From NCBI GenBank assembly GCA_024402895.1, contig JAKSSX010000004.1, positions 1 to 64,000 of the forward strand: a stretch of 64,000 bases of DNA, read 5' to 3'. A program made the translations under genes and the position numbers. The notes under the pieces are model-generated. The model was not told the origin of the DNA. It worked only from the letters and a program-made list of their open reading frames with translations, and did not search any database. This DNA is from Candidatus Saccharimonadota bacterium. Its GTDB lineage: Bacteria > Patescibacteriota > Saccharimonadia > Saccharimonadales > Saccharimonadaceae. Positions 26,131 to 33,576 of this stretch are shown here, one piece after another. Position 1 is the stretch's first letter. The number at the start of each line of letters is the position of its first letter.

Positions 26131-27306
26131 TTACAAAAACTTCTCGTCTTTAATCTCGTCGGGAAGATAATTTTTGTCGGAATGGAAACCGGCTTCCCAT
26201 TTGTAGCCCGCGCCAAAACCGAGGTCTTTCATGAGCTTAGTTGGTGCATTACGTAGCCAAATTGGTACCGGTAGATTCATTGTGCGGTCGGCGACTTCTG
26301 CGGCTCTATTGTAGGCTTCGTGCGACTCGCGAGATTTCTTTGCCTTTGCAAGCGCGACAGCTACGTGAGAAAGAATAATCTGACTTTCTGGCATGCCGAT
26401 ACGTTCGACGGCCATAAAGGCGTCTAGTGCTAGGCCGAGTGCGCCATTGCCGGCTAGACCAATGTCTTCGGAAGCGAAAATAACCATGCGACGTGCGACG
26501 AACTTTGGATCTTCGCCGGCTTTTAGCATGCGTGCAAGATAATAAAGTGTCGCATCAACGTCGCTACCGCGCATCGATTTAATGAAGGCGGAAATATTAT
26601 CGTAATGTTTGTCGCCCTTCTTGTCATAGCCGGGAACTTTGCGACCGGCCGCTTCAAGCACTTCCTGGACGCCGACTTTATCAGATAAACTGAGCGCTAA
26701 TTCTAAATCGCCTAGCGCAGAACGAGCGTCGCCGCCAGATAATTCGGCAAGATAATCGATTGCGGCCTTAGTGACGCGCTTAGTCGCTTTTTCGGCTTTA
26801 ACTGCGCGATTTAGTACGGCGATAATATCATCTTTACTAAGATGCTTAACGACTACAACGCGGCTGCGCGATAAGAGCGGAGAAATAACTTCGAAGCTCG
26901 GGTTCTCGGTCGTTGCGCCAATTAAAGTAATAAGGCCAGACTCAACATGCGGTAAAAACGCATCTTGCTGTGCCTTATTGAAACGATGAATTTCATCTAC
27001 AAAAAGCACGGTACGCTGCTTGAGATTCCAGTTACGTTTTGCAGCTTCGACAACTTTCTCGACATCTTTTTTGCCGCTCGTAACAGCAGAAATCTCGACG
27101 AAATCCGCCTTAAACTCATGCGCAATAATGCGCGCCAAAGTCGTTTTACCGGTGCCAGGAGGGCCCCAGAAAATAATATTTACCGGTTCCTGCTTGCGCA
27201 CAATTTCCGTCAAAATCTTACCATCGCCAATAATATCGCTCTGACCAATCACCTCGTCGAGGCTCTTTGGGCGCATGCGTTCAGCTAATGGAACTCTATT
27301 GTCCAT
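26131..27306 (-). CDS. rarA: Replication-associated recombination ATPase RarA (MgsA)
   Basis: A 391-residue AAA+ clamp-loader-like ATPase: Walker A GPPGTGKTT at 48-56, Walker B VLFVDEIHRFN, the GATTENPSFE sensor and the C-terminal tetramerisation domain with AVALAKAKKS. It works at stalled forks. It is the last of a three-gene minus-strand operon and overlaps the double-Nudix gene by 11 bases. Length and motifs are standard. Confidence 0.96.
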   Translation of the reverse strand: MDNRVPLAERMRPKSLDEVIGQSDIIGDGKILTEIVRKQEPVNIIFWGPPGTGKTTLARIIAHEFKADFVEISAVTSGKKDVEKVVEAAKRNWNLKQRTVLFVDEIHRFNKAQQDAFLPHVESGLITLIGATTENPSFEVISPLLSRSRVVVVKHLSKDDIIAVLNRAVKAEKATKRVTKAAIDYLAELSGGDARSALGDLELALSLSDKVGVQEVLEAAGRKVPGYDKKGDKHYDNISAFIKSMRGSDVDATLYYLARMLKAGEDPKFVARRMVIFASEDIGLAGNGALGLALDAFMAVERIGMPESQIILSHVAVALAKAKKSRESHEAYNRAAEVADRTMNLPVPIWLRNAPTKLMKDLGFGAGYKWEAGFHSDKNYLPDEIKDEKFL

Positions 27307-28294
27307 ATTTTTCCTTCAAAGCTTCGCGTGCTGCGCGCAAAATTGCAAGCTCGCGAGCGGTAAAGAATTTTGCTTGATAAATCATATCGGTCGTGTCGAT
27401 TTTTTCGACTGCAGCAATTGCGTCATCGATAGTATCGAACCATTCTAGCTCGAAACCATCTTCTTCTTCGTCTTCCATGAGGCTATTGCCGACGAACTCT
27501 GTTGCGCGAGCTAAATATGCGTAGGAGATATTATATTGACCGAATTTGTGGCGAGTCTCGTGAGTATAACCAAGCTCGCAAAGTGGTTCGATTTTGTAAC
27601 CCGCCTCTTCGATAACTTCGCGATCGAGAGCTTCGGAAATCAACTCGCCGTCATCAATGCCGCCACCAGGAAGCTTATAATAGCCGCGCTTCGTTGCATT
27701 AATCATTGCGACGCGATAATTCTCATCAACTAAAACCGCGCGAGCTGCTGTGCGCTCTGCGAAATCGGCTTCATTCTTATCTTCTGGCAAGCCAAAATCG
27801 CTGTCGCGCAAGCTAACAAGGCATTTTGTTGGCGCAATATCTACGCGATAATCCGTAAAAGTGTCATTTTCGTTGAAATGGAAATAGGCGTCGACTTTGT
27901 TGCCGCGCAAAACTTCTGGCATCCAATGCTCGTCGTCGCCCCACATTTTATCGTATGGAAGCTCGGAAATCGCATGCCATTCTGGCTTAATTTCGTCAGT
28001 TTCTTCTGGCTCGCCTTCAAAATCTTCACTCATGAAGACGTGCATAATATTTGTTTCTGGAACACCTTTGAAATAAAGATCGCGAAAGATAATTTGGCCC
28101 ACTTTTTCGCAAGAATTTACGCGAATACCTACCTCTTCAAAAGTTTCGCGAATCGCCGCATTGCGAGGAGTTTCGTCGGCTTCAACTTTGCCACCAGGGC
28201 AGTTAATTTTGCCCATTCCGAAACCACGTTTTTTGACACCTAATAATAGCTTTTCATCGCGCTTTAAGATCATTAAAGTTAGATGTCGAATCAT
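27296..28294 (-). CDS. Tandem double-Nudix hydrolase
   Basis: A 332-residue protein made of two Nudix domains. The first (about 1-150) has a complete Nudix box, GGKVEADETPRNAAIRETFE followed by EVGI, and MTH1-like flanks (KKRGFGMGKINCPGGK), suggesting oxidised purine triphosphates as substrate. The second (about 170-330) has its own full box, GGGIDDGELISEALDREVIE then EAGY. Both keep the catalytic REXXEE core. AGGAGG precedes the ATG. It sits between a PPDK-like gene and rarA, with overlaps, in one operon. The fusion of two active-looking domains in one chain is unusual; substrate of the second is unknown. Confidence 0.88.
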   Translation of the reverse strand: MIRHLTLMILKRDEKLLLGVKKRGFGMGKINCPGGKVEADETPRNAAIRETFEEVGIRVNSCEKVGQIIFRDLYFKGVPETNIMHVFMSEDFEGEPEETDEIKPEWHAISELPYDKMWGDDEHWMPEVLRGNKVDAYFHFNENDTFTDYRVDIAPTKCLVSLRDSDFGLPEDKNEADFAERTAARAVLVDENYRVAMINATKRGYYKLPGGGIDDGELISEALDREVIEEAGYKIEPLCELGYTHETRHKFGQYNISYAYLARATEFVGNSLMEDEEEDGFELEWFDTIDDAIAAVEKIDTTDMIYQAKFFTARELAILRAAREALKEKYGQ

Positions 28295-28302
28295 GGCTCC
28301 TC

Positions 28303-28977
28303 CTATGCGTTTAGTAATCTAGTTCTTAAGATATATAATACTCCATTTACGAAGGCCCAGTCTAGGCTAACAGGGGCGCCAATTGCTTTTTCGGCTTTGC
28401 GTACGGCACGATAGAGCTGCTGTGCTTGGTCGGCGTCAAGCATAGATTCTTCCTCTTCGCTCTCTAGCTCAATCGAGCCGTCGCGTTTGTCTACGATAAT
28501 CATTTCATTTTCGTCATCGTCTGTATCGTCGAGCACGCTGTTATTTGCCCAAAGACGTGCCTCGATTACAATCTCATCCTCGGCTTCCGTATATGGATTG
28601 CAGGAGTGGATTTTGCCGCAAAACTCACCATCAAGAAATTCCTGCACTACGATAGCGCTCGGATTCCAGCGGCGCTCGGCGTTAGTTTGCATATAAGTAA
28701 TAGTTTCAATTAATTTATCACGTTCGATTGGCGCAAGAGTTTCAACTTCACTAGTGTTTGGGACTGGGGATGCGCGCAAAACAACCTTAGAAACCTCGAG
28801 CTTATCGAACTCGCGTAAAATCTCGTTGCTAAGGCCATAACCAACGTGTTTATCAATCGGTACGATAAAGCCGCGCGCCATATTTAAACCAGCACGCTTC
28901 GTCTTTACTAAAAGGGATCCTAGTTGGCCGACGACTTTAATATCGTCGCTAGAATCGAGCATTAATAGATTGCCCAT
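28303..28977 (-). CDS. PEP/pyruvate-dikinase N-terminal (ATP-grasp) domain protein
   Basis: A 224-residue protein resembling the ATP-binding half of PEP synthase/pyruvate phosphate dikinase: LGSLLVKTKRAGLNMARGF opening, VVLRASPVPN, an IVVQEFLDGEFCGKIHS strand pair and a C-terminal LDWAFVNGVLYILRTR. The phospho-His and PEP domains are absent, so full dikinase chemistry is not possible; a small kinase or binding protein is likelier. TATAAT (28985-28990, minus strand) ends seven bases before the ATG. It heads the operon with the double-Nudix protein and rarA. Confidence 0.7.
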   Translation of the reverse strand: MGNLLMLDSSDDIKVVGQLGSLLVKTKRAGLNMARGFIVPIDKHVGYGLSNEILREFDKLEVSKVVLRASPVPNTSEVETLAPIERDKLIETITYMQTNAERRWNPSAIVVQEFLDGEFCGKIHSCNPYTEAEDEIVIEARLWANNSVLDDTDDDENEMIIVDKRDGSIELESEEEESMLDADQAQQLYRAVRKAEKAIGAPVSLDWAFVNGVLYILRTRLLNA

Positions 28978-28999
28978 AACCTATATTATAGCATAAGTA

Positions 29000-29028
29000 T
29001 TGACTTTTTAGCAAATCTGTGCTATAAT
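29000..29028 (+). promoter_or_regulatory. Promoter, TTGACT-17-TATAAT
   Basis: TTGACT (29000-29005) and TATAAT (29023-29028), spacer 17. The stretch TTGACTTTTTAGCAAATCTG is almost identical to the one at 61784. It is close to the divergent leaderless promoter of the PPDK-like gene and is followed by a leader of about 75 bases before a GGAGGT site. Confidence 0.85.
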
Positions 29029-29109
29029 CGTCTTTACAGGTTGTGTGATTGAGGTTCGGAGCCCAAACAAAAACAACTGAGTTCATTATTATTTTTGGAG
29101 GTGCACGCT

Positions 29110-29760
29110 ATGGCAAGAAAGCGTACAACAAGAGAGCAGAGAATTGAGAATTTGAGAACAGAGATTAATGGCGCAGCAGAGACGGTTAGTACTGAATCCG
29201 CAAAGCGTCTTATCGAGTTGCTCGATTCCGTCATCTCTGAGCAGAAGGCAACAATCGCAGAGAAGGAAGCAGCAATCGCTGAGAAGGATGCGACAATCGC
29301 TAAGAAGGATGCTGAGATCGCTGAGAAGGCTGGAATTATCGAGGCTTTCGCTAAGGAGCGCTTCGAGCATCTCAAGACTGATGAGTACATCCATTATCTT
29401 GAAACCGCTCTCACAGCAGCCAATAAGGAGGCTGAAGAGAAGAAGCAGCAGCTCAAGCAGAAGGAGTCAGTAATCGCCGAGAAGGATGCGACCATTGCAT
29501 CATTACAGGCAAGACAGCCTCAGCAGACAAGCAAGCCTCAGGTTCAGGTTCAGCAGCAGAAGCCTCAGCAGACAAGCAAGCCTCAGCCTCAGCAGAAGCC
29601 TCAGGGCGGCGGAAAGTTTTTCCGTCCTGCCGGAGACATTTCTGGCGGTTCGGGCGTTCAGCAGTTGATTTCTGAGGGAAAGAAGGCTGCCGCTATTAAG
29701 CAGGTTGAGGATCCGCTCGATGCAGCAGTTGAAGCATTTCTCTCTGGTACTGACAGCTAA
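29110..29760 (+). CDS. Gln-rich coiled-coil protein, unknown
   Basis: A 216-residue soluble protein. Residues about 45-80 are tandem seven-residue units of the type ATIAEKE/AAIAEKD/ATIAKKD/AEIAEKA, a long parallel coiled coil, with another unit later. Then comes a Gln/Pro/Lys-rich low-complexity stretch (about 130-165) with repeated QQTSKPQ, and a compact C-terminal helical end. The ATG at 29110 is chosen because GGAGGT lies eight bases upstream. AAG, GAG and CAG dominate its codons and AGA is common at the start, unlike nearby genes. Strong promoter, leader and a near-perfect terminator suggest high expression; a filament- or scaffold-like role is a guess. Confidence 0.8.
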   Translation: MARKRTTREQRIENLRTEINGAAETVSTESAKRLIELLDSVISEQKATIAEKEAAIAEKDATIAKKDAEIAEKAGIIEAFAKERFEHLKTDEYIHYLETALTAANKEAEEKKQQLKQKESVIAEKDATIASLQARQPQQTSKPQVQVQQQKPQQTSKPQPQQKPQGGGKFFRPAGDISGGSGVQQLISEGKKAAAIKQVEDPLDAAVEAFLSGTDS

Positions 29761-29790
29761 GCTAACTCTATCCAAGGTACTTTTCCATTA

Positions 29791-29826
29791 AAAAACCTCC
29801 GTGGTTCGCCACGGGGGTCTTTTTTA
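29791..29826 (+). terminator. Terminator of the coiled-coil gene
   Basis: ACCTCCGTGG (29795-29804) pairs with CCACGGGGGT (29809-29818) around a TTCG loop, followed by TTTTTT. A very stable intrinsic terminator. Confidence 0.92.
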
Positions 29827-29839
29827 TGTCTTTTTTAGG

Positions 29840-30580
29840 CTAGGCCTTGAAGATGCTCTTGATGTCGTTTGGGAGCATGATTACGGTCTTCTGGCTTGGA
29901 TCGGAAGAAATCTTCTCGAGAGTCTGAAGAGTACGAATCTGGATACCACCTGGAGTGTGAGCGAGAAGCTGAGCTGCTTCAGCGACGGATTTAGCTGCGG
30001 ACTTTTCACCTTCTGCTGCGATGATTGCTGCGCGGCGTTCGCGTTCTGCCTCTGCCTGCTTTGCCATTGCGCGCTTCATATCGCCAGGAAGCTCAATGTT
30101 CTGAAGCTTAACGTTCTCGATGTCGATACCCCATTTATCAGTTTCTTTATCGACAATCTCTTTAATCTGAGCGGAGATTTCGTCGCGCTTGGAAAGAAGT
30201 TCATCAAGCTCGAAGTTACCGGTAATATCGCGAAGTGCAGCCTGAGCAAAGTTGGTGGTTGCATAGACGTAGTTAGTAGTTTCAAGCAAAGCTTTTGCTG
30301 GATCAAGCACGCGGAAATATACGATAGCATCTACGCCGACGGTAACGTTATCCTTAGTAATAACCTCCTGTTTTGGAACGTCGATAGGTGTAGAACGAAC
30401 GTCGACGCGAGAAATGGTCTGCATGTAAGGAATAATTACGCGAAGACCAGGATTCTTGATGCCGCTGTATCTACCGAGAGTGAATACGACACCACGCTCA
30501 TACTGACGAATGACGCGGCAGCCTGGCAAGATGATTAATAATATTACGAATACAATGATTCCGATAATTAGTTCTGGCAT
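29840..30580 (-). CDS. Slipin (SPFH/Band 7 protein)
   Basis: A 246-residue stomatin-like protein: one N-terminal hydrophobic hairpin (about 3-19), then an SPFH domain with QYERGVVFTLGRY, RVDVRSTPIDVP and the helical AMAKQAEAERERRAAIIAAEGE segment, ending in a short ILKS-like tail. Slipins organise membrane microdomains and often partner with NfeD; no NfeD is adjacent here. AAGGA precedes the ATG. It is the last gene of the superoxide reductase/DsbA operon, 15 bases after the DsbA stop. Confidence 0.93.
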   Translation of the reverse strand: MPELIIGIIVFVILLIILPGCRVIRQYERGVVFTLGRYSGIKNPGLRVIIPYMQTISRVDVRSTPIDVPKQEVITKDNVTVGVDAIVYFRVLDPAKALLETTNYVYATTNFAQAALRDITGNFELDELLSKRDEISAQIKEIVDKETDKWGIDIENVKLQNIELPGDMKRAMAKQAEAERERRAAIIAAEGEKSAAKSVAEAAQLLAHTPGGIQIRTLQTLEKISSDPSQKTVIMLPNDIKSIFKA

Positions 30581-30595
30581 TTTATCTATCCTTTC

Positions 30596-31315
30596 TTATT
30601 TTGATGCAAGGCCAGCATCCATTAATAATTTAACTTGCTTATAATCGTTGTCGGTATTCCAGTTACCATAGAAACCGTCCGCGACATACTTATCGAAAAC
30701 GAAGCGAGGGACGCCGCCGTTAACTTTTGTCTTTGCCTTCTTGGTCATTTCGTCAACCTCGGCAGTTGTTTCTCCGTTCTCAATACAGGTCTTCATAGAT
30801 TCCGTATCGAGATCTTCAATGCTATCTACGAAATCATAGAAATAACTTGTTGGGAGATTAGGAATTCTCTCACTATCGCGATCTACGCCGATGCCGCGAG
30901 AATGGTAATCTCTGTAGATTTTTGCGAGTAATGCATAGTAATAGTTCCAGAAATCGCCTTGCTTTGCTGCGCAGTATGCGCCTTGTGCTGCTGGACGGCT
31001 ATTCTGAGAATGACCATTCTCGTAATTCATATCGGTAACGCGAATTTCGAAGAGGATGTTGTTTTCCTCGATATAGTGCTTGTCGAAATCATCCATATTA
31101 GCAGCGACAGCATCGGAGAATTTGTCGCAGTATGGGCAGAAAATGTCCGTATACATAACAAAGTGATGCTTGGCCGTCTCTGGATCGCCTTTTGTCATTG
31201 CGTTATTCCAGGCGGTCATATCGATAGGGGATGGATTTAGCGAATTGAAAATCACTAAAGCACCCAAGAAACCGATAATGGCGATTAGAATGCCGACTCT
31301 AATTGCTTTTTGCAT
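30596..31315 (-). CDS. Membrane-anchored DsbA-like thiol oxidoreductase
   Basis: A 239-residue protein with an N-terminal anchor (about 5-24) and a thioredoxin fold of the DsbA/Thioredoxin_4 type. The active site is DIFCPYCDKF, Cys60 and Cys63, and the cis-Pro loop is GGVPRFVFD. The catalytic domain should lie outside the membrane and make or shuffle disulfides. AAGGAG precedes the ATG, which overlaps the upstream membrane-protein gene by 17 bases. No DsbB or VKOR is recognised nearby; the CPSC membrane protein just upstream is the natural candidate partner. Confidence 0.88.
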   Translation of the reverse strand: MQKAIRVGILIAIIGFLGALVIFNSLNPSPIDMTAWNNAMTKGDPETAKHHFVMYTDIFCPYCDKFSDAVAANMDDFDKHYIEENNILFEIRVTDMNYENGHSQNSRPAAQGAYCAAKQGDFWNYYYALLAKIYRDYHSRGIGVDRDSERIPNLPTSYFYDFVDSIEDLDTESMKTCIENGETTAEVDEMTKKAKTKVNGGVPRFVFDKYVADGFYGNWNTDNDYKQVKLLMDAGLASK

Positions 31316-31910
31316 GTTTCTCCTTATATTTTTTATTAGTTACGATGATGTAATTGATATAGCCTAGGCTAATAATAGAGAAGATAAGTAGACCAAATGC
31401 CGCGATTGAGAAAATTTGACTCAAAGCGTCACCTAGGGCGACTGCGCCGGCACCGGCAATTGCGGATAGTAATGGAGCGAGTAGACCGATACCGCAGCTT
31501 GGACAACCCAAGGCGATGAAGCCTAGCAAAGCGCCAATTCCGCCCGTACTTGCGCCGTTGAGGGATTGTTCTTTCTCTCTATTTTTCCAGGCAAAGATTA
31601 ATTGAGCTACGATGATACTCTGCAGTAGCGATAAGAGAATGATCGAAACGCCATAAAACGAACTAAAATTCTCTAAAATAGCGGGGAAAACTCGCCCAAT
31701 TACTTCAAGCTTTCTGTCGATAGCGAGACCGGACCAGACTAGCTGCCAGTTGCTACTACCGTCACGAAAGAAGGTTAGGAAATAAACGAATATTAAGAAG
31801 CTTAGTAAAAATACGCAAAGATATTTTGGCTGTTTAAGAATATAACCAGTACTAACTAATGCGAATTTACTACGATCAGAAATCGTTTCGATTACTTTTC
31901 TGATTGCCAT
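31299..31910 (-). CDS. Polytopic membrane protein with an intramembrane CPSC motif
   Basis: A 203-residue protein with about four to five hydrophobic segments (about 31-50, 73-106, 122-158 and 165-190). The third carries ALGCPSCGIG, Cys136 and Cys139, a CxxC pair in or near the membrane. I do not recognise the family by name. It is translated by overlap with superoxide reductase (19 bases) before it and DsbA (17 bases) after it, so all three are made together. A redox relay between cytoplasm and the external DsbA, in either direction, would fit, but this is inference. Confidence 0.75.
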   Translation of the reverse strand: MAIRKVIETISDRSKFALVSTGYILKQPKYLCVFLLSFLIFVYFLTFFRDGSSNWQLVWSGLAIDRKLEVIGRVFPAILENFSSFYGVSIILLSLLQSIIVAQLIFAWKNREKEQSLNGASTGGIGALLGFIALGCPSCGIGLLAPLLSAIAGAGAVALGDALSQIFSIAAFGLLIFSIISLGYINYIIVTNKKYKEKHAKSN

Positions 31911-32284
31911 AGGCCGTGAATATTACAAAATGCGTATGCGCGAACCTTACCATTGCCAGACATCTTGGAGAAGGTAACTACTGGCGGGGTAGTAAGACCA
32001 AGCTTCTGAATCTCAACGCGCTGACCGTCAGTAAGAGCAATCCACTCAATGCGATGCTCTGGGCTCATTGGGTGAAGCTGGAGACCTACCTGAACCTCAG
32101 TGCTGTTTTGGCTAATATCTACGATAGGCGCATGCTTTTCGCTGCCTTCAGTACCGTGAATATGATCTAGGATTTCCATGTCAGAGCCACAGCAATTTGG
32201 GCGGACGTTTGGATCGATCATGACAAACAATAAATTACCGCAAGTATTGCAGCGATAAAACTTTAAACCTTCTGGGTTATCCAT
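31892..32284 (-). CDS. Superoxide reductase (desulfoferrodoxin, 2Fe type)
   Basis: A 130-residue two-centre desulfoferrodoxin. The desulforedoxin-like site has Cys12, Cys15, Cys31 and Cys32. The catalytic Fe(His4Cys) site has His51, His71, His77, Cys120 and His123, preceded by the Glu49-Lys50 pair known to gate superoxide in this family. It reduces superoxide to peroxide without making oxygen, a hallmark of anaerobes. GGAGG and a TAAAAT box (32306-32311, minus strand) lie upstream. It heads an operon with the CPSC membrane protein, DsbA-like protein and slipin. All ligands are visible. Confidence 0.96.
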   Translation of the reverse strand: MDNPEGLKFYRCNTCGNLLFVMIDPNVRPNCCGSDMEILDHIHGTEGSEKHAPIVDISQNSTEVQVGLQLHPMSPEHRIEWIALTDGQRVEIQKLGLTTPPVVTFSKMSGNGKVRAYAFCNIHGLWQSEK

Positions 32285-32447
32285 ATACCTCCTTAATTAC
32301 TTTTTATTTTAGCGCACTTTTACGGTAAAATCTACTCAATCATGGCTATAATATTTCACACTAAAATTAAGAAAAGTCAATAGATTTTACGATTCCACCC
32401 CTGTTATTTTCTAAAAAATCATAAAATAAAACAGAAAAAAGTCAATG

Positions 32448-32570
32448 TTGACGGTAATAGCGCTAATGTATAGAATAATAGGCAGAAGGTGTGATATCGG
32501 ACGAAAAGTTGAGAGATTCGCCGGATATCAAGTAAATAGGCCCTAATCTGCGAAGGGGCTTATTTTTTAT
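32448..32570 (+). ncRNA. Candidate small RNA or riboswitch-like element with its own promoter and terminator
   Basis: The 309 bases between the divergent genes at 32284 and 32594 contain a promoter TTGACG (32448-32453), 17 bases, TAGAAT (32471-32476), giving an RNA from about 32483. TGATATC (32492-32498) pairs with GATATCA (32524-32530), with inner GG/CC and CGAA/TTCG pairs around an AAGTTGAGAGA loop. A terminator AATAGGCCC/GGGCTTATT plus T-run ends it at about 32570. GCAGA-AGG (32482-32489) could instead pair with CCT-AA-TCTGC inside the terminator stem, a mutually exclusive fold. The remaining upstream part (32312-32447) is A/T-rich and shows no gene. Confidence 0.5.
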
Positions 32571-32593
32571 GTTCAATTGTTTATAATGATGTC

Positions 32594-33133
32594 ATGCAGG
32601 ACTTTAAGACTTTAGAGGGAGCTACCGCGATCTTTCAGTCGCTAAATGCTCTCGGACAAGAAAATAATATCTTCTTATTGCGCAGAGATACGCAGCATGA
32701 GATTAGTGGTAACGCTATGGCTGCGGGCGCGGCGGCTGGTATGGCAGCAGTTGTCGGTATAGGCTTCGCTCGTGGTAAAGATACTAGCTCGACAGCTACG
32801 GTTTTAGATGATGGTGCTGATTCGTTGCTTGTAAATGCTACTGAGAGTGGCATGTATTTTATCGCTCTTAAGAGAACCAGTGGCATAACTCTTGCTGGCT
32901 TCACTTCGGTTGATAAAATGGAGCTAGTTCCGAATCAATGCCAATTCGTAAGTTACGCCCAGATGAATAAGTTTGTAGTAAAGAACTTTAGCTTCATTCA
33001 AAAGAAGATTCAGAAAGTCTATATTACCTACGATAATGATATGACTATGTTCTTGATCGGCCGCACCGTAGAGAAAGAGCTTCCATATCATGAGGCAAAC
33101 TTTGCGAAATTTGTAGCTAAGTTTAAAAAATAA
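32594..33133 (+). CDS. Unknown protein with a glycine/alanine-rich segment
   Basis: A 179-residue protein that I do not recognise. A short hydrophobic Ala/Gly-rich stretch (about 39-60, SGNAMAAGAAAGMAAVVGIG) could insert in a membrane or be a flexible linker, the rest is a mixed alpha/beta domain with YMFYIALKR-like strands. TATAAT (32582-32587) ends six bases before the ATG, so it is probably leaderless and independent of the RNA element just upstream. A hairpin terminator follows at 33143-33175. Start, promoter and terminator support it as real. Confidence 0.7.
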   Translation: MQDFKTLEGATAIFQSLNALGQENNIFLLRRDTQHEISGNAMAAGAAAGMAAVVGIGFARGKDTSSTATVLDDGADSLLVNATESGMYFIALKRTSGITLAGFTSVDKMELVPNQCQFVSYAQMNKFVVKNFSFIQKKIQKVYITYDNDMTMFLIGRTVEKELPYHEANFAKFVAKFKK

Positions 33134-33142
33134 TAGAAAAAT

Positions 33143-33175
33143 AAAAGCCATTCTACCAAAGAGTGGCTTTTTTAT
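33143..33175 (+). terminator. Terminator
   Basis: AAAAGCCATTCT pairs with AGAGTGGCTTTT around ACCAA, with a T-run, shortly after the gene that stops at 33133. Confidence 0.8.
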
Positions 33176-33191
33176 GATAGAATTAACTCAT

Positions 33192-33262
33192 GGTGCGTTG
33201 GCGGAGCAGTTACGCAGAGGTCTGCAAAACCTCGTAGACCAGTGCAACTCTGGTACGCACCT
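33192..33262 (+). tRNA. tRNA-Cys (anticodon GCA)
   Basis: Acceptor GGTGCGT/ACGCACC, D-arm GCGG/ACGC with loop AGCAGTT, anticodon arm GAGGT-CTGCAAA-ACCTC and T-arm ACCAG-TGCAACT-CTGGT. CCA is not encoded (discriminator T, then CCAAG does not follow directly). Two elbow positions are unusual: position 18 is A instead of G, and position 55 is G instead of T. Confidence 0.9.
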
Positions 33263-33284
33263 CCAAGATTATTTAGGTCAGTTG

Positions 33285-33371
33285 GCCCGAGTGGCGGAAT
33301 TGGTATACGCGGCAGACTTAAAATCTGCTTCCTTTACCGGATTATGAGTTCGAGTCTCATCTCGGGCACCA
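33285..33371 (+). tRNA. tRNA-Leu (anticodon TAA)
   Basis: Acceptor GCCCGAG/CTCGGGC, anticodon loop CTTAAAA between GCAGA and TCTGC, long class II variable arm, T-arm ATGAG-TTCGAGT-CTCAT. CCA is encoded at 33369-33371. Its D-loop keeps G18G19 and its T-loop is canonical, unlike the flanking tRNA-Cys and tRNA-Gly. Confidence 0.95.
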
Positions 33372-33450
33372 CGACTTTTAAGATGGCTATATATTTAAAA
33401 GCTAAAATAACTAGCATTTTAAATAAGACCGTGTTATAATCAATTCAGTT

Positions 33451-33526
33451 GCGGGTTTAGCTCAGTTGTTAGAGCGCTTCCTTGCCAAGGAAGAGGTCGA
33501 GAGTTAGAGTCTCTTAACCCGCACCA
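33451..33526 (+). tRNA. tRNA-Gly (anticodon GCC)
   Basis: Acceptor GCGGGTT/AACCCGC, D-arm GCTC-AGTTGTTA-GAGC, anticodon arm CTTCC-TTGCCAA-GGAAG, T-arm GAGAG-TTAGAGT-CTCTT, CCA encoded (33524-33526). Position 19 is T instead of G and position 56 is A instead of C, so the usual G19-C56 elbow pair appears as U19-A56. A TATAAT box lies about 12 bases upstream (33435-33440). Confidence 0.93.
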
Positions 33527-33537
33527 TTCAAAGAAAT

Positions 33538-33560
33538 TCACCGAAAGGTGATATTTTTTT
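33538..33560 (+). terminator. Terminator after tRNA-Gly
   Basis: TCACC (33538-33542) pairs with GGTGA (33547-33551) around a GAAA tetraloop, followed by a run of T. Confidence 0.8.
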
Positions 33561-33576
33561 GTTATCATCTTGGTAT

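Noticed and set aside
29223-29600. Short repeated units that could look like a CRISPR or tandem array
   Set aside because: They are imperfect, in frame, and translate into coiled-coil heptads and QQTSKPQ repeats; there are no unique spacers and no cas genes anywhere in the window.
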